Shown here in pieces: positions 43,488 to 56,600 of a DNA stretch of 64,000 nt (the stretch's first letter is position 1; each line of letters opens with the position of its first letter). The notes under the pieces are model-generated. The model saw only the letters and a list, made by a program, of their open reading frames with translations, was not told the origin of the DNA and searched no databases. This DNA is from Euclidia mi (lineage: Eukaryota; Arthropoda; Insecta; Lepidoptera; Erebidae): assembly GCA_944739405.2 (NCBI GenBank), contig OX123182.2:43525598-43589597 (forward strand), given 5' to 3'. The position numbers and the translations under genes were made by a program.

Positions 43488-44882
43488 CTGTTTCATTGAA
43501 CGTAAAAATAAACACATTGTTGCATGTTTTATATTTTTGTACCCCCTAATTGTATTTTTTGCATAATGTAAATTAATAACTAAGTGCAAGAGCAAAGGCA
43601 TCTAATAGAAGAAAGGCATTGCTTAAAGGCAGTCATCAAAAAGTAATTGAAAACTATTTTAAAACCTAGATGACGAAAATTGAGCTCAGTGGCGTACCCT
43701 CGCACTGTAGGGTGAGGATGATGATGACAATAAATATAGGTCAAATTATCAAGGATATCAAATATCGTAGGTAAATCTATTGATATAACGATTAAAACAA
43801 TACCCATGTTCAACAATAACCTGAACGAGAGACGATGTTCTGGGAGCAGATGCCTTGTACATTCACTGTGATGTAATTCTCCTGATTGTGCCTATTGACG
43901 TGATGTTCCGTGAAAATTAAAATAAAAGCGTTTACGTTTTCAACCCGTATTGCAGTTATTTTACGTAGCTATTGTAATTGGGTTAATGTATTTTCTTTTT
44001 GTTTACTAATTGGTATTATGACAATAAGTAATAATACCTATAAGAAAATATGTAAAGATTCCTGGCTATTCAAAACAAACATAAAGTTACCCAATTACAA
44101 GCGAGACATCCAGCTTTATTTTATTTCAAAATATGATAAAAATATCGAATTTTATTTTATTTCATTGTACATATATTTCTATCGATTTTAAAAGAAGACA
44201 TGATCCGTTAGGCAAAGCATGACCTTAATTAGTAACCTTTCAAGAAGAGGACGGGGAATTGTAATCTGACAAAGAAATTAGCCTCGCTACAAAGGACTGC
44301 AGCCAAAGAAGCTTGCTATATTATGTGAACTATACAACGTCTTGTCTAAAAAACAAATCTCACAATACCTACTCTTATTTACGAAATCAAACTTTGCACC
44401 CTAAATCTTTACATACAAAAACATGTGTTTCAAATAATATAAAGAGTCTCTACATTAAACATAACTAATATTGCTCAGTGGGGATCCTGCCGTTTTGACG
44501 AAAAGATTTTGCCAAAATTTCATTACCCAAACAAATTTAAGCAATCTTTTTTATACCATTGCAATATTTCGAATGATTTTATAGTACGCATATTTTTATT
44601 TGGTCAAATTTTTACTTGGCAAAATATTGCTTAGTATAATGTCATTATGGCATTTGGTCTTTAATCAAATGATTTATTACAGCAAACAATCTTCAGAGAA
44701 TAAACGTTTGGTGATATTAGTTAATTTATGGAAGTAGTTAGAGTAGGTTAATTATTAAAAAATGGTTAGGTTAGGTTAGAACTGTGACCTCCTACGCACG
44801 AGCCGAGCGAGCGAAGCGAGCAGTGCCGCGGGTAGCGGCCGGCGAGTGCCAGAAACGACTTGCATTAATAGAAAAAAATCAG
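43488..44882. other. AT-rich gap
   Basis: No gene recognised. The plus-strand ORF at 43910-44191 is Ile/Phe/Tyr/Lys-rich, as chance ORFs in AT-rich DNA are. Confidence 0.3.
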
Positions 44883-45439
44883 GCAAGTGCGAGTCTGACC
44901 CGCGCACCGAGGGTTCCGTACGCATTTTACCTTATTTGAGGTTGGTGCTAATTACGCCTGTCCTCTAAATCTGTATGAGCGGCCATACAACTTAGAGGAC
45001 TATCTTAAGTGGTGATTTCTTTTTTTAATTTTCCACTTTTTTTACTTTTTGTAATTTTTCCTTTCTTTGTGCTGTAAGACCCTGCTTTTGGCCAAATTTC
45101 ATGATTCTAGTTCAATGGGAACTACCATATAGGTTTTCGACCCAAAACCTATAGGGTAATTACGGTTGACCTAGAATTGTCAATTTTGGTTAAAACCAAG
45201 GTCTTACAGCACAAGTAAAGGAAAAATTCTGAAAATTTAAAAAAGTTGAAAATTAAGGTTAATTTTGGTACTTACAAGTTTTCGCAAAAATCTAATTTTG
45301 ACCATATCTTTTTATCGGGTTGACCCAGGACCCTGATTTTTATACACCTAATAGGAACCATAGACCTCAGTATGAAATTTATACCAAAATTTCATTTGCT
45401 AGGTCTACCCGTTCCTGAGAAAATCGGTGGTGACACACG

Positions 45440-45470
<31 letters not shown>

Positions 45471-45536
45471 GGACAAGAAAGTGATCTTATAAGGGTTCTT
45501 TTTTTACATTGTGAGGTACGGAACCCTAAAAAAGAG
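44883..45536. mobile_element. Hairpin-rich dispersed element with GGGTTCCGTAC ends
   Basis: Inverted GGGTTCCGTAC (44930-44940) and GTACGGAACCC (45521-45532) lie near the two ends. Inside are a hairpin (GTCCTCTAA ... TTAGAGGAC, 44960-45000), a second long-range pair around CTGTAAGACC and GGTCTTACAG (45070-45080 and 45203-45212), and a CAGA-type tetranucleotide run at 45441-45468. This pattern of ends and CAGA run is frequent in lepidopteran genomes; I leave the class open. Confidence 0.6.
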
Positions 45537-46081
45537 ATTGTTTTTAGTAGGTTAGCCTAACTAACTAACTAAAGGTTAGCCTAACTATTAAGATTAGAAT
45601 AATTATTAATTTTGCGTAAAAACTGTTATACCAACTGAAATATTTGACTAAATAAAAAATGTTAAAAGTACTAGTTGGTAAACAAGTTATAGTTTAAACG
45701 TTAATTTCCCAAACATTAGGTTTGCGTTACAATTGTTTGTGAATAGATTTTTTGCTAAGTAACAATTTGGCAAATGAAATTATGCGAATAATTTTTTGGG
45801 ACTGAAAATTTGTCAAATTCCTTTCGGTCAAACAAGGGAGATCCTGCTCAGTGTTCTTTCAATATTACCATAGGCATTTATCAACATTTCAGTGACAAAA
45901 AACGTTCATATATTGCTTCAGGTTCACTGAGCAAGTGCTCTTACTACTTATATTGAAGCGAAAAATACTGAAACATTGGTATAATGCCGGTGATTCAATG
46001 TCCCTTTTTGTTAAATTTTGGTATATATTCATGTTACATTTTATGAGCTAAAGATATTTTTCTACTATTAGATTAGTATTT
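45537..46081. other. No recognised gene
   Basis: AT-rich, with degenerate GGTTAG-type stretches; nothing else seen. Confidence 0.3.
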
Positions 46082-46360
46082 TTTTATATTACTAGGCGGC
46101 AACGAGCAGACGGAAGCGCCTGAAGGTAAGCAATTACCGCCGCCCATGGACACAAGCAATACCATAGGAGTCACATGTGCGTTGCCGCCCCTTGGGGTTG
46201 GGAAAAGGGGAAGGAGGAGGAGCGGGATGAGGGAGGGAAAAGGAATAGGGGATGGGGCCTCCAGCACTCTCACTCACCGAACGAAACGCAACAGTTTAGG
46301 TACTGTTACTTTACGACGATTTTCTGTGAGAGGGTAGTACTTCACCGGTCCAGCCGGCCC
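46082..46360 (+). repeat. Dispersed GC-richer repeat
   Basis: Contains GGCGGCAACGAGCAGACGG, GCCGCCCATGGACAC and a purine-rich run (GGGAAAAGGGGAAGGAGGAG). I recognise the opening as a phrase seen widely in lepidopteran intergenic DNA, but this window has no second copy to define its limits. Confidence 0.45.
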
Positions 46361-46381
46361 ATTCATGCTGAAATCAGCAAG

Positions 46382-46667
46382 ACTCTACTACCTATAAGTA
46401 GTAGAGTTGAAGTATTGTTTCACTTCTTTCTTACCCAACACATAGGATATGCGAAGAAAGGAAATAAAATATGCCCCCGTAGGACTATAGTCACTGATTT
46501 TCTATGTTCCTTTACCTTTTCAGCCTTGTTTCTGAATAACATGTGACAGTAAGCCAACATATAAGTTCTTGACTGGTCTCAAAAGTTTACCAGACAGTAG
46601 TACCATAGTATTTACTCATCAGTTATCATTTATTCAATTATTTTAATAAATGGTAACTGATGAGTAA
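46382..46667. repeat. Two short palindromes
   Basis: 46382-46391/46398-46407 (perfect 10-bp arms) and 46612-46634/46645-46667 (23-bp arms, one mismatch, 10-nt loop). They are not terminal repeats of any element that I can define. Confidence 0.85.
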
Positions 46668-48351
46668 TAATATAAATCTTTGTCTGCTGCCATCGATATA
46701 CAGGGTGTCACAAGACCCATCACCAAGCCGACGTCAACTCGCTGTGCCAAGTCATACTAACCAAAAATAATACCTGAGAAATGTTTTTTGTTGAGTTTTC
46801 ATATTTTTTTAATCGCAATTAAAAGCGCGCGCGTGTAATGCTCGAAATACCTACTTATACATGGAGTTATAAGGCATCTAAAGAACATATTGTCAGGGTA
46901 AATGCACCGATTTTGTACCTAATTAGAAAAATTCCATACTAACTTTGAGCCTCAATATCTCCTGAACCAGTAATTTCCCAGGTACGATCCCGAAATAAAA
47001 AATGTTCGTACTGATTGGTACAACATGGGATTTCAGTTTTCGGTAAGGGTCTTGTTGTTATTGATATACATAATTATATAAGCTATGTGTTTATGATAGT
47101 ATCCAAGTATTTAGCTTCGGTCTGATTGTCATTATAGAAGCTCTTGCTCTTTCTTACATTACAGACTTATGTTATACAATTGACATGAAATTATAAATTT
47201 ATTACCAAAATTCTCCTGTAATAATGGTTCGTGTGAAATATCTTTATGTAACACGTCCGTGTCGTCCGTAAATATACAACAACAAAATAGATACATATAG
47301 GGACAGTTTCTGGCATTGTTTCGCCTCACGTTATATAAATTAGTTCGTCATTGTATCGTCCCAATCTTACCGACGCTACGTCCAGATTATACTGCTAATA
47401 GGATGATTATTTGCCTCGTACACGTCTATCTACGTTTACTATTTTATGTTTCGCAATTTTCATAAGATACCCTTTAATAGGTATGAGTTTTTCTAAATAT
47501 AGTAACAAGATTGAGAAATAAGTAATTCCTGTTTACTATGTACTACCTGTAGATGCAACATGACATTATTTGCACAAGTGTTACAAAGTAAAATTCTCAA
47601 AACAGAACTTTGAGTGATCAACAAACCGGTGCTCCTACTCTGAGTGCACATTGTGAAAGCAATTTCTCGCGAAGAAGGCTTTTAAACATTGAATTCAGTG
47701 TAATGGTGCAGTATGTGTTAGACACGTGAGCAAACCAATCAATGTTCGCGATACCTGTCTTTGCCCTCTTCAATCACCGAACAATCACGCCTCATTTATC
47801 CTCGAATGAAAAGCTCCGAAATGAAAACGGTTTTTTATAAAGAAACGTTGTAAATGTCCAAGAAGTAGAAGAGCAGAAGCTGACAGATGTTTTCGTATGC
47901 ACACAAAGTGGTGCGCTCAATCAGTTCTCAAAGGAGACGGTTCCGACGTGAGATCAAAGGCGCCACTCGTTACCTTACATGGTACACTTTGTTAGTGGCT
48001 TATTCTATACTGTAGTTATGACGTTGCCATTATAGTCAATCTATAGATAATTGTACATGTTTTTAATTAATTGTATTTCGATATACTATAATACGTTTAC
48101 TTAATTGTTTTCTGAAGTAGTTTAATATGATTACTTAATGCATATACACATATATTGATTTCTTAAGTATCATAGATTATAAGAACAGGAACCTTTTATG
48201 CATAAGTAATGAAAGAACACTAATTCTTATTATTTAGACATTAAAATGCATAGGTTATTTAACTGACCACAATTTCAGCACGACACTTGCATATTATAAC
48301 GTAATTCATATTTTATATAATTGTTTTCTTTAATTGTTTTTTTTTACAACT
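46668..48351. other. AT-rich gap
   Basis: No gene recognised. TACAGGGTGTC at about 46700 could be the start of a TA-flanked element, but no matching inverted end was found. Confidence 0.3.
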
Positions 48352-48546
48352 CCCGCATTAGGACTAAATCCTGTGTCGCGGGGAACTTTACAAACATACA
48401 ACTAACGGACACAATGAACACCCAGACTCGAAACAACAATTTATGAATCACACAAAGTGTTGTCTCGTGTGGGGATCGAACCCACAACACTTCGGCACAG
48501 TGTCAAGCAGTGAGGCGGCTGCTTAAACCACTACGCCAACCGTGCA
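48352..48546 (-). mobile_element. tRNA-derived SINE, family 2 (copy 1)
   Basis: The minus strand starts CACGGTTGGCGTAGTGGTTT (A-box-like), then B box GGTTCGATCCC inside GTGTTGTGGGTTCGATCC, then ACAACACTTTGTGTGA and a non-tRNA tail. A partial relative is at 59949-60046. It differs from SINE family 1 in head and tail. Confidence 0.75.
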
Positions 48547-48567
48547 GTCAAATAAGTTTAAAATTAA

Positions 48568-49104
48568 TACATACATATACTCACGCCTTTTTCCCGTCGG
48601 GGTAGGCAGAGACAACAGAACGCCACTTGCTTCTATCCTTACAAACCTCACGCGCTTCCTCTACACTCATTACTCTTTTCATACATGCTCGCCGGTTTCG
48701 GATACTTCGGACCTGGCCGTTTTTTAGGACCTCCCCAATTTGATCGAGGAATGTCCGACGAGGTCTGCCGCGACCGACTTGCCCACACACATTTGCCTTA
48801 TAAATCTTATTCGTCATTCTTTGTTCACTCATTCGCTCCACGTGTCGTTTGGACACACTTTAGCATTCCCTTCTCAATCATAGTCACGACATCTTCTTTC
48901 AGACCACTGCTCTCTCGTATAGTTACGTTCGGAATTCTATCGATCAGTCTCACCCCACACATACTACGCAGTGATCGCATCTCAACTGCGTTAATTCTAC
49001 TTTCATGCCTTTTCTGCCATACCCAACTCTCACTTCCATACATCAACGTGGGGACAAGCACTCCATTATGAACCGCCAATCGCGCCTCTTTCGGCACAGT
49101 CTGG
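48568..49104 (-). mobile_element. 5'-truncated RTE-like LINE fragment
   Basis: The minus strand codes the C-terminal part of the same LINE family as 53669-57104: LVPTLMYGSESWVWQKR, RSLRSMCGVRLIDRI, RGRPRRTFLDQIG, RSKWRSVVSAYP. A frameshift lies near 48840. The 3' tail is TATG repeats after GGCGTGAGTATATG. Flanks TTTAAAATTAA (48557-48567) and TTTAATATTAA (49105-49115) look like an 11-bp duplication with one difference. Confidence 0.88.
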
Positions 49105-49138
49105 TTTAATATTAAATAACTGTTAATGTCATTTTTTT

Positions 49139-49340
49139 ATAGACTCAAGCCTGTATCCCCGAAGGGGTAGGCAGAGGTGTGATATAATACCCACATTTCG
49201 CTATGAATTTTTAGGTCCCAGGTAATAGGGGGCGAGCCTATTGCCGTACCGGGAACATAACACTTTGTCTGACCCGGGAATCGAACCCGAGACCTCCCGA
49301 TCCCACGCGCACATTTATGCCGCGAGACCAACGAGGCAGT
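49139..49340 (-). mobile_element. tRNA-derived SINE, family 1 (copy 4)
   Basis: Full ends, but about 45 bp of the body (between CGGTACGGCAATAGG and the TGGGTTT region) are missing. A box TGGTCTCGCGGC and B box GGTTCGATTCC are intact. It lies about 30 bp from the LINE fragment of the family with which it shares its tail. Confidence 0.88.
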
Positions 49341-49460
49341 CTTGTAAATCTAGTAAATGTCATATATTATCCTAATCGACACATCATAAGAAAAGGCATG
49401 GTCGACATGGATTGTATCAAGCAAAACACATAAAATTAAAGTTAAAATAGATAAAATTCA

Positions 49461-50114
49461 CTCGACCGCTCACGTTCTAAACAAAATGTCGCACCGTCGC
49501 TCGCCAGATGGGCGCGCTAACATAAACATTTATTGTTGATAAGTCGGTAACATGAGTAAGTTGAAGTGATGTTTTTCTTAAACCATGTGTAAGACTCGTT
49601 CAAGTCGTATGAATTCTTTGTTGATATTTAGTTTCTAATTTATTATACTTAGCAGCGAACATTGACTATCGTTGAAAAAAACACTTCATGTATTTGAAAC
49701 AGGATTATTTTAAAAAGTAAATCGATGACATACATATTTTATGAGTTTTCACTGTAGGGGGATTCTATGTACACCGAATTAAATAAAATAAAATATGTAT
49801 CATAGTATAAAAATATTTAATTACACGCATACAATTAGCATGTAATCACGGAGTGTGCGAAACAAAGAGTGGCATTTGACATTATTTTTTCGTTCCGGGT
49901 TAACGATTTTAAGACTCGCTTCGTATTTTTAGCATGAAGAAATGTTCAATGATTTGAATAGAACAGAGAAAAAGGATTTAAAACATTACGTAAAAGAAAG
50001 AAACAGTAAATTCAGACCTATACTCGGTGTAACCAAAAAGGGAAAATAGTCACTTGTGCGCGGTCTACGGAATTTCGAAAAAGGAAGAATAGTCACTTGT
50101 GCGCGGTCAAGCGG
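49461..50114 (-). repeat. MITE-like repeat W, copy 2
   Basis: Reverse-oriented copy of 37780-38452, similar along its whole length, lacking about 30 bp at the end equivalent to 38420-38450. It forms an 11-kb-spaced inverted pair with copy 1. Confidence 0.75.
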
Positions 50115-51537
50115 TTATTAACAATAATCAATTTTTATTGAAATTTTCTCATAACATAGTGTACGTAATACAAATCTATGTGTAAAAAATGTATGTGCGG
50201 GATCGGACACTTTTCGATCATACATGTGACACACAGAATATTTAGAGAGAAAAAAGTTGTGGCTAGACTGGCCCTTCCTTTTTATGCAGTATGAAATGCA
50301 GACAGTTTTTATTTTTTTGTAATATGATAGATTCTAATTTTCAAATATGTTTGACTAATGCACTTTATCAGTAAAAATCTGTGATCATCAAACAATGTAT
50401 TTTCGAGAGAATGTTCAATCAAATTTGAAAAAGCTTCGGAATTCATTACTGTTGCTGATATTTTAATTATTAGCAAGTAATTATTTAAACACTCACACTG
50501 ATACGTTTAGAAGGAAGGAGTAATGTTGGCACAGAATTTTCTTTTAATCTGCGCCATCTCTCATTACTATAAATACATTCCATAGTAAAATGCTTGTAAC
50601 AAATTGTATGGTGCTTTCTAGGCACCCAATTTTCTCCACAGCATACTGCAGCAATCCACTTATTTTGTAAATCTTTATCACGTGGAAATCTAAAAAATAA
50701 CGAGGTAAAAATATGCGGTGGATAGACATATCGATAAGATTTTTTACAACACTTGACAATATCGATATAAATATTATACGGCTAAATTCAAAATCATGAC
50801 AGAACTGTCATAAAAGATGAATCACTAAGGTTATATAATTTGATGGCATAAATTGTATAAATTGTATCTTACACGTCAGTTAACTGTGTTTAATTTGTAA
50901 GTACTAGGACTACCTCTATGTATATATCCAATCTCTTTGGAAAAACTCGATAAAAATAAACATAGACCTGCTGAAAATGGTTTTAAAATAGTCGCAATCA
51001 CAATATCAGAATTACAGTTCACATTATTTGGCAACGAGATTTCTTTGATAGTATTTTCGAGGATTTCTCAAATGAACTAGTACACTCTCAAAGAACGTTC
51101 CTAATGTCGATTTCATCGGCTTGCTATCGACTTTTCATACGTCGACTCAGCGATTTCGAAAGTAGGCTAACACTCGGCTGTAATATGTTCCAGTAATTGA
51201 ATGGAATTTCATAATGCCATGAAAAAATGCGTTTGGTTCATACATAACACTCTAATATGGGCATATAAGACTCTGTGCCATGTTAAATGGCACAGAGGCT
51301 ATCCGTGTAATGAAATGAATGTAAAATGTACACCCGTTTTCTGTGATGTTATGCTGGCCCGTCTATAAAATTATTCTTTGCCGACAATTATTTTGTGCAC
51401 AATCGGTGGTTTAAATTTCCACTAGCCTGATCCTTGGTCAGTACGATTTTCAGCTTACGAAATATCCTCCTAACGTTATACCAGTTAGAACCCGGGGTCC
51501 GTTTTTCTAGTCTAAGCGGATTTGACTGAATATTAGC
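50115..51537. other. AT-rich gap with one palindrome
   Basis: No gene recognised. CTCTGTGCCAT and its inverse (51271-51281/51287-51297) form a perfect 11-bp-arm hairpin. Confidence 0.35.
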
Positions 51538-51722
51538 TGCCTATTTGACCTCCGCAACCCAAAGGGATAGGTATATTCCATGGTTGAGACTAGTGTCAGT
51601 TTATTCATAGGCACTGACTTCCTATCTTCTGTCAGGTTTGTACCTGACAGAACGTACTCACTACACTGGTAACATGTCACAGAGAATGTATGTAGGTGTC
51701 CACTCAGAATTTCACAACCACA
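51538..51722 (+). repeat. Dispersed repeat U, copy 3
   Basis: Matches 1-95 and about 340-410 of copy 1, missing the middle. At the junction sits a perfect palindrome (TTCTGTCAGGT and inverse, 51627-51652) that copy 1 lacks. Confidence 0.7.
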
Positions 51723-51839
51723 AAAAAAAGTATACATAGATATATATATATCCCTGAAAATATAGAGGAAAAATAAATGTGTATAAAATACAAAATTGTT
51801 ATGGGGCACTAAAAATAACTTATTTTAATTATATACGCA

Positions 51840-53170
51840 TATAGGACGCTTTTAAAATATATAGATAGAAAGATATAGATAGACATCCCATTTCACCTAT
51901 AATGTACTTATTTTTAATAAACTTTCCGTGTCGTCATTGGATTTTGCCATAAGCCAGTTGCCAACTTTCTTTTTACACTGATACCTAGTCATTGGATAGA
52001 TGTTACAAAAATTGTTGATTTTATTATAGAGGTGACACCCAAGTACCCTGAAGTGATTTGCGGCAGTTCTAAACGATTGAGTCGGACAAATCTTATAGGA
52101 ACGGCGTTTTGTTGAAGTGGCACTGTATTTTAATCTAAGGTGCTTTTTAAAGACCATCTCAAGCACAAAGAGCTGTCTAACAGAAAGTACCTGACATTCA
52201 GTATAAACCTTAGTTGTAGGATACCTGTAGGTTTTAAAAGTCATAACCTTGAGTACAGCTCTCAGTGCCCGCTCCAACGGTAATAGGTGTGACTTTGCAG
52301 CTCCACCCCAGACTGATATGCAGGAAGTTAAGATTGATTGACATAAAGAAAAATGAATTAATTTCTGAGTTTTGAAATCTGCTGCGTGACGTAATTTTTT
52401 GAATATGAATATCATCTTACGTAGACGTGCGGTTAAAGTTGTCAGATGGTATTTCCAATTCAGTCGGTTATCAATATACACACCAAGATACTTTATTTCA
52501 GTAGACCGACTCAGGATATAGCAATCACAGCATGTACTGGTCACCGCATTGTTTTCTGCACAAGTATGAGCACGCAGGGTGAAGATATCAGGAGACGGTT
52601 GGGTAGCTGATGTCATGGAGAAGGTCAAATAAGTAGTCTTACTAAAATTCAGAGTTAAGAGGTTAGCCGATAACCACCACAGCACTCGGCGAAGGCCCTG
52701 TTCTGCACAGTGGTAAACTTCGTGGCAGATTTCACCCCGAAAGAGTAATACACTATCATCGGCGTAGGCGAAAATGGAACAATTTGGGAGGGAGAGGATG
52801 CACAATGAATTAATGTAAAGAAGAAAGAGAGTGGGTCCTAAAACTGAGCCCTGTGGGACACCAAAATGGAGATGGAGGGATGATACAGTTGCCAATTTTT
52901 ACAGATTGAGTTATGTCTGTGAGATAGTCCCTAAAAATCCTGGGCGCGTAGCCACGTATTGCCTGCTTTTTCCATTTTCTTCAACAGATATGGAACAGAG
53001 ACAGTATCAAACGCTTTCTTAAGGTCCAAAAATACACTTCTACAAACTAAACACTTCTGTTTCTTATCAAGATTCTCAACTATCTGATCAATAAGAGAAG
53101 ACACAGCGCCATCTGTAGATTTCATGTTTCGGAAACCATACTGATTGGCAGCTAATATATTATTTTTATT
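51840..53170 (-). mobile_element. Jockey/CR1-type LINE, 5'-truncated
   Basis: Minus-strand LINE fragment containing RT; its truncated 5' end meets repeat R copy B at about 53170. The 3' end near 51840 is approximate. Confidence 0.78.
51897..53160 (-). pseudogene. LINE reverse transcriptase fragment
   Basis: Two frames. 53160-52931 reads NQYGFRNMKSTDGA and VFLDLKKAFDTVSV (motif A). 52895-51897 continues with GVPQGSVLGPTLFLLYINSL (motif B), catalytic YADDSVLLF, LGVYIDNRLNWKYH and a C-terminal block ending LLKISTL. A frameshift and stop lie between 52931 and 52895. A different family from the LINE at 38640-41735, judging by the thumb sequence. Confidence 0.88.
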
Positions 53171-53656
53171 AAGCTATGACGTGACATGATACTGCGCTCG
53201 CGCCTATAGTCTCTCCATATGGTTGAGAATTGTTATTGGCATCTGCATGCTATGCAACCACATCGCAGTCACGCTACCACAACCATATTTTGTACGTACC
53301 ACAACGCAACCGGATAATGATGGAAACGTACATGGACCTGTGAAATGCAAGCAACATTTCAATTCTAGATTATAAAAGGCTTTGGCCCTATGAGCGTAAA
53401 ACATAAATAAATAGTGAAACATATCCTGTGGTCTTTTTTCTAAGCAAACAAAACACATTAATTTGTTTAGCTACAATATTTTGACAAGCTGTTTTGATCA
53501 ATTTTATACGTTCGCCTTAAATTGTTATATTGGTTTAATAATTTCAGCTCCGAAAGACGAAGACAAATATCATTAATACGAATTCACGTCGCTTCAACTC
53601 ATTGAAGTTTGTTTGAATCTGAAATTAATCAAAAATGTTGTTTAATGAAAGAGATG
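53171..53656. repeat. Repeat R, copy B, left part
   Basis: Matches 18617-19115. A minus-strand frame starting MCF[VI]CLEKRPQDMFH is open for 80 or more codons in both copies (53458-53204 and 18915-18622), but I recognise no domain. An RTE-like LINE interrupts it on the right. Confidence 0.78.
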
Positions 53657-53685
53657 ACACGTCATACATACATACATACATAGAC

Positions 53686-56600
53686 TCACGCCTGTTTCCC
53701 GGAGGGGTAGGCAGAGACTACGGAACGCCATTTGCAACGATCTTGATATACCTCACTTGCTTCACTCACTCCCATCAAGTTTCTCATGCATGCTCTTCTG
53801 TTAAGGGTACTTCTGACTTGTCCTTTTTTCAGGATGTCTCCAATCTGGTCAGAGAACGTTCTCCTAGGTCTTCCCCTTTGTCCTGTCCCATTCACACTAG
53901 CCTGATATATCTTCTTTGTCAGTCTATCGTCATCCATCCTCTCCATGTGCCCAAACCATCTTAACATGCCTTTCTCAATGCTTGTCACTACATCTTCTTT
54001 TACCCCACACCACTCTCGTATCACACAATTCTTTACTCTGTCGGTCAAAGACACACCACACATACTTCTCAGTGCTCTCATTTCTACAGCATTTATTTTA
54101 CTTTCAAATCTCTTCTGCCATACCCAACTTTCACTACTATACATAAGGGTAGGCACTAACACACCTCTATGTACAGCCAAAGGTGCCTTTTTGGACACAT
54201 TTTGACTGTTCATAAACGCCTTCAGAGCTCCATTCACACAATTACCTGCATAAACTCTCCTTTCAATATCTGCTTCATTCTTACCATCTCTTGTAAACAA
54301 CGTACCTAAGTAAACAAACTCATTCACTTGTTCCACTCGCTGTCCATTGATCAAAACATTACAAGCCGTAACGCATTCCTCCTTTTCAAAAACCATAACT
54401 TTCGTTTTACTTATATTCACTTTCATTCCTTTCCTTTCTAACGCACGATGCATGATTGTTACCATCTCCTGCAACTCCACCGTTGAAGATGCAAGTATTA
54501 CCTGATCATCAGCATAAAGGAGGCATTTGACGAGTAACCCATTCATCCTTAATCCGCAGTCACTATCTTTTAAATCTTGCAAACAACTGTCCATGAAGAG
54601 GTTAAACAGCCACGGCGACGCTACACATCCCTGTCTAACACCTTTCTCGATGGTAAACCAGTCAGTGTATGCCCCGTTTATCCTCACACAAGCTCTAGAA
54701 TCCTCATAAAGGGATTTCAGAGCTTGAATGAGGCTGCCGTCCACCCCATTCATTTACAGCACCGACCACATTTCATTCCTCACCACTTTATCGTAAGCCT
54801 TTTCCAAATCCACGAATGCGCAATAGTCCTTTTGACCTTTGGCCAAAAATTTTCCGGCTATGCTTCGCAAGGAAAAAACCTGATCCGTGCATCCCATACC
54901 CTTTCGGAATCCCGCTTGTACATCCCATATTTTCTTGTCGGTTACTTCCATAACTCTTTCAATAAGTACCTTTGCATACAATTTGCCAACAATGCTGAGA
55001 AGGCTAATGCCTCTATAGTTTTTGCAGTCTTGTTGCGAGCCTTTTCCTTAATAAAGAGGCACAACTACAGCTGTGGTCCAGTCATTAGGTACTCGGCCGG
55101 TGTTCCAACACAAGTTATATAACCGCTGCAACTGACCAACTATGATGCCCTGTTCAGCCTTCAGCATTTCTACTGTAATCCTATCATATCCTGCAGCCTT
55201 ACCTACTTTCATACTTCCCAGTGCCTTCACGATCTCATCCACGCCAATAACGCTTTCATCATTGCTATCATTACAATTCACTTCAGCTATCGGTGTCTCT
55301 ATCGCCGTTCTTTCGAATAAACTTTCAAAATACTCTTTCCATCTCTTCAGCACGCACAATTCACCATTTACTATACTTCCATTCTCGTCTCTGATGGATG
55401 TGTGTTCTGAAGATTGAGTTCTTCCTCGAACTGCACGAACGGATTTCCAGAAAAACTTAATGTTCCTCTGGAAATCGTCAGATAATCTGCTATCAAACTC
55501 ATCTTTATTTTCCTCTTTTTTCCTTTTAACCATTTCTTTCACTATTCTTTTTGACCTAACAAACTCCTTTTTTGCTTCATCTATGTCTACACTCGTTGCT
55601 TTTCCCATTCTTTCATTTGCTCTGGCAGCCAACCAATCTGACCAAGCTTTCTTCTTCTCTGACACTGCTGATTGTACATCCTTATCCCACCATGTATTCT
55701 TAACCTTTCGTATTTTCCTTCTCTTGATCATACCACATACTTCAGACGCTACACATACTACCTCTTCTTTAAAGGCCTGCCATAATTCTTCCATATCATT
55801 TATGCCATCGAATCTCTCAAATCTTGCTATCAATCTTCGTTTATACTCATCTTTCACATCTTTCTCTTGTAGATTTTCTACTTTTATTCTTACCAAGACC
55901 CTATTTTCATTACGCTCTCGGTGTCGCCATCCTTTAAAGAGCCCACTTATCCGGCTCAACACCAAGAAGTGGTCTGTGTGGATGCCGATCCCTCGATATA
56001 CTCTTGTATCCAACACATTCTTTCTCAATCGTTCATCTACTATCACAAAATCAATCATACTTCTTCTAACATTTTTCGCCTCTCGCGTATACATATGTAT
56101 CCTTTTATGATCAAACATGGTGTTTGTCACACAAAGGCTCCACTCCAAACAAATCTCAAGCAGTGCTTTTCCATTTTCGTTCACACTCTCATCACCAAAT
56201 GCACCTGACATCCTTTCAAATCCATATCGCTTTACTCCCACCCATCCATTGAAATCCCCTAACAAGATCAATCTTTCATTATCCTTGCAGTCCCTCAAAA
56301 TCTCTCTTAAACTCTCCCAAAACTCCTGCCTTTCGTCTTGCTCACGTTGTGACATACCCGTAACTATATTGACCGGGGCGTACACCCCCACAATAAAGAA
56401 ACGAGTAAGTCCTACTTTCATTTTCATCCACAGTAGCCTAGCATTTACACATTCAAACTCTTTTACGCACTCATTCATTCGCGCAGACAGTACTACACCA
56501 ACTCCCTTACAGGCTCTGGTGGTACTATCTACCCCAGACCAATACGCCGTATATGCACCATGCTTGGTGGTGTCACACCCTTTTCTTTTTGTTTCATTCA

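Noticed and set aside
44764..44780. GGTTAGGTTAGGTTAG-like stretch resembling insect telomeric TTAGG
   Set aside because: Only about three degenerate units inside AT-rich DNA; too short to be a telomeric array.
45441..45468. CRISPR-like or satellite array
   Set aside because: A simple CAGA tetranucleotide run without spacers.
46700..46712. TACAGGGTGTC as the end of a TIR transposon
   Set aside because: No inverted partner was found within several kilobases.
55460..56110. 216-aa plus-strand ORF
   Set aside because: Exactly antisense to the LINE endonuclease-RT gene, whose motifs are convincing; a shadow frame.
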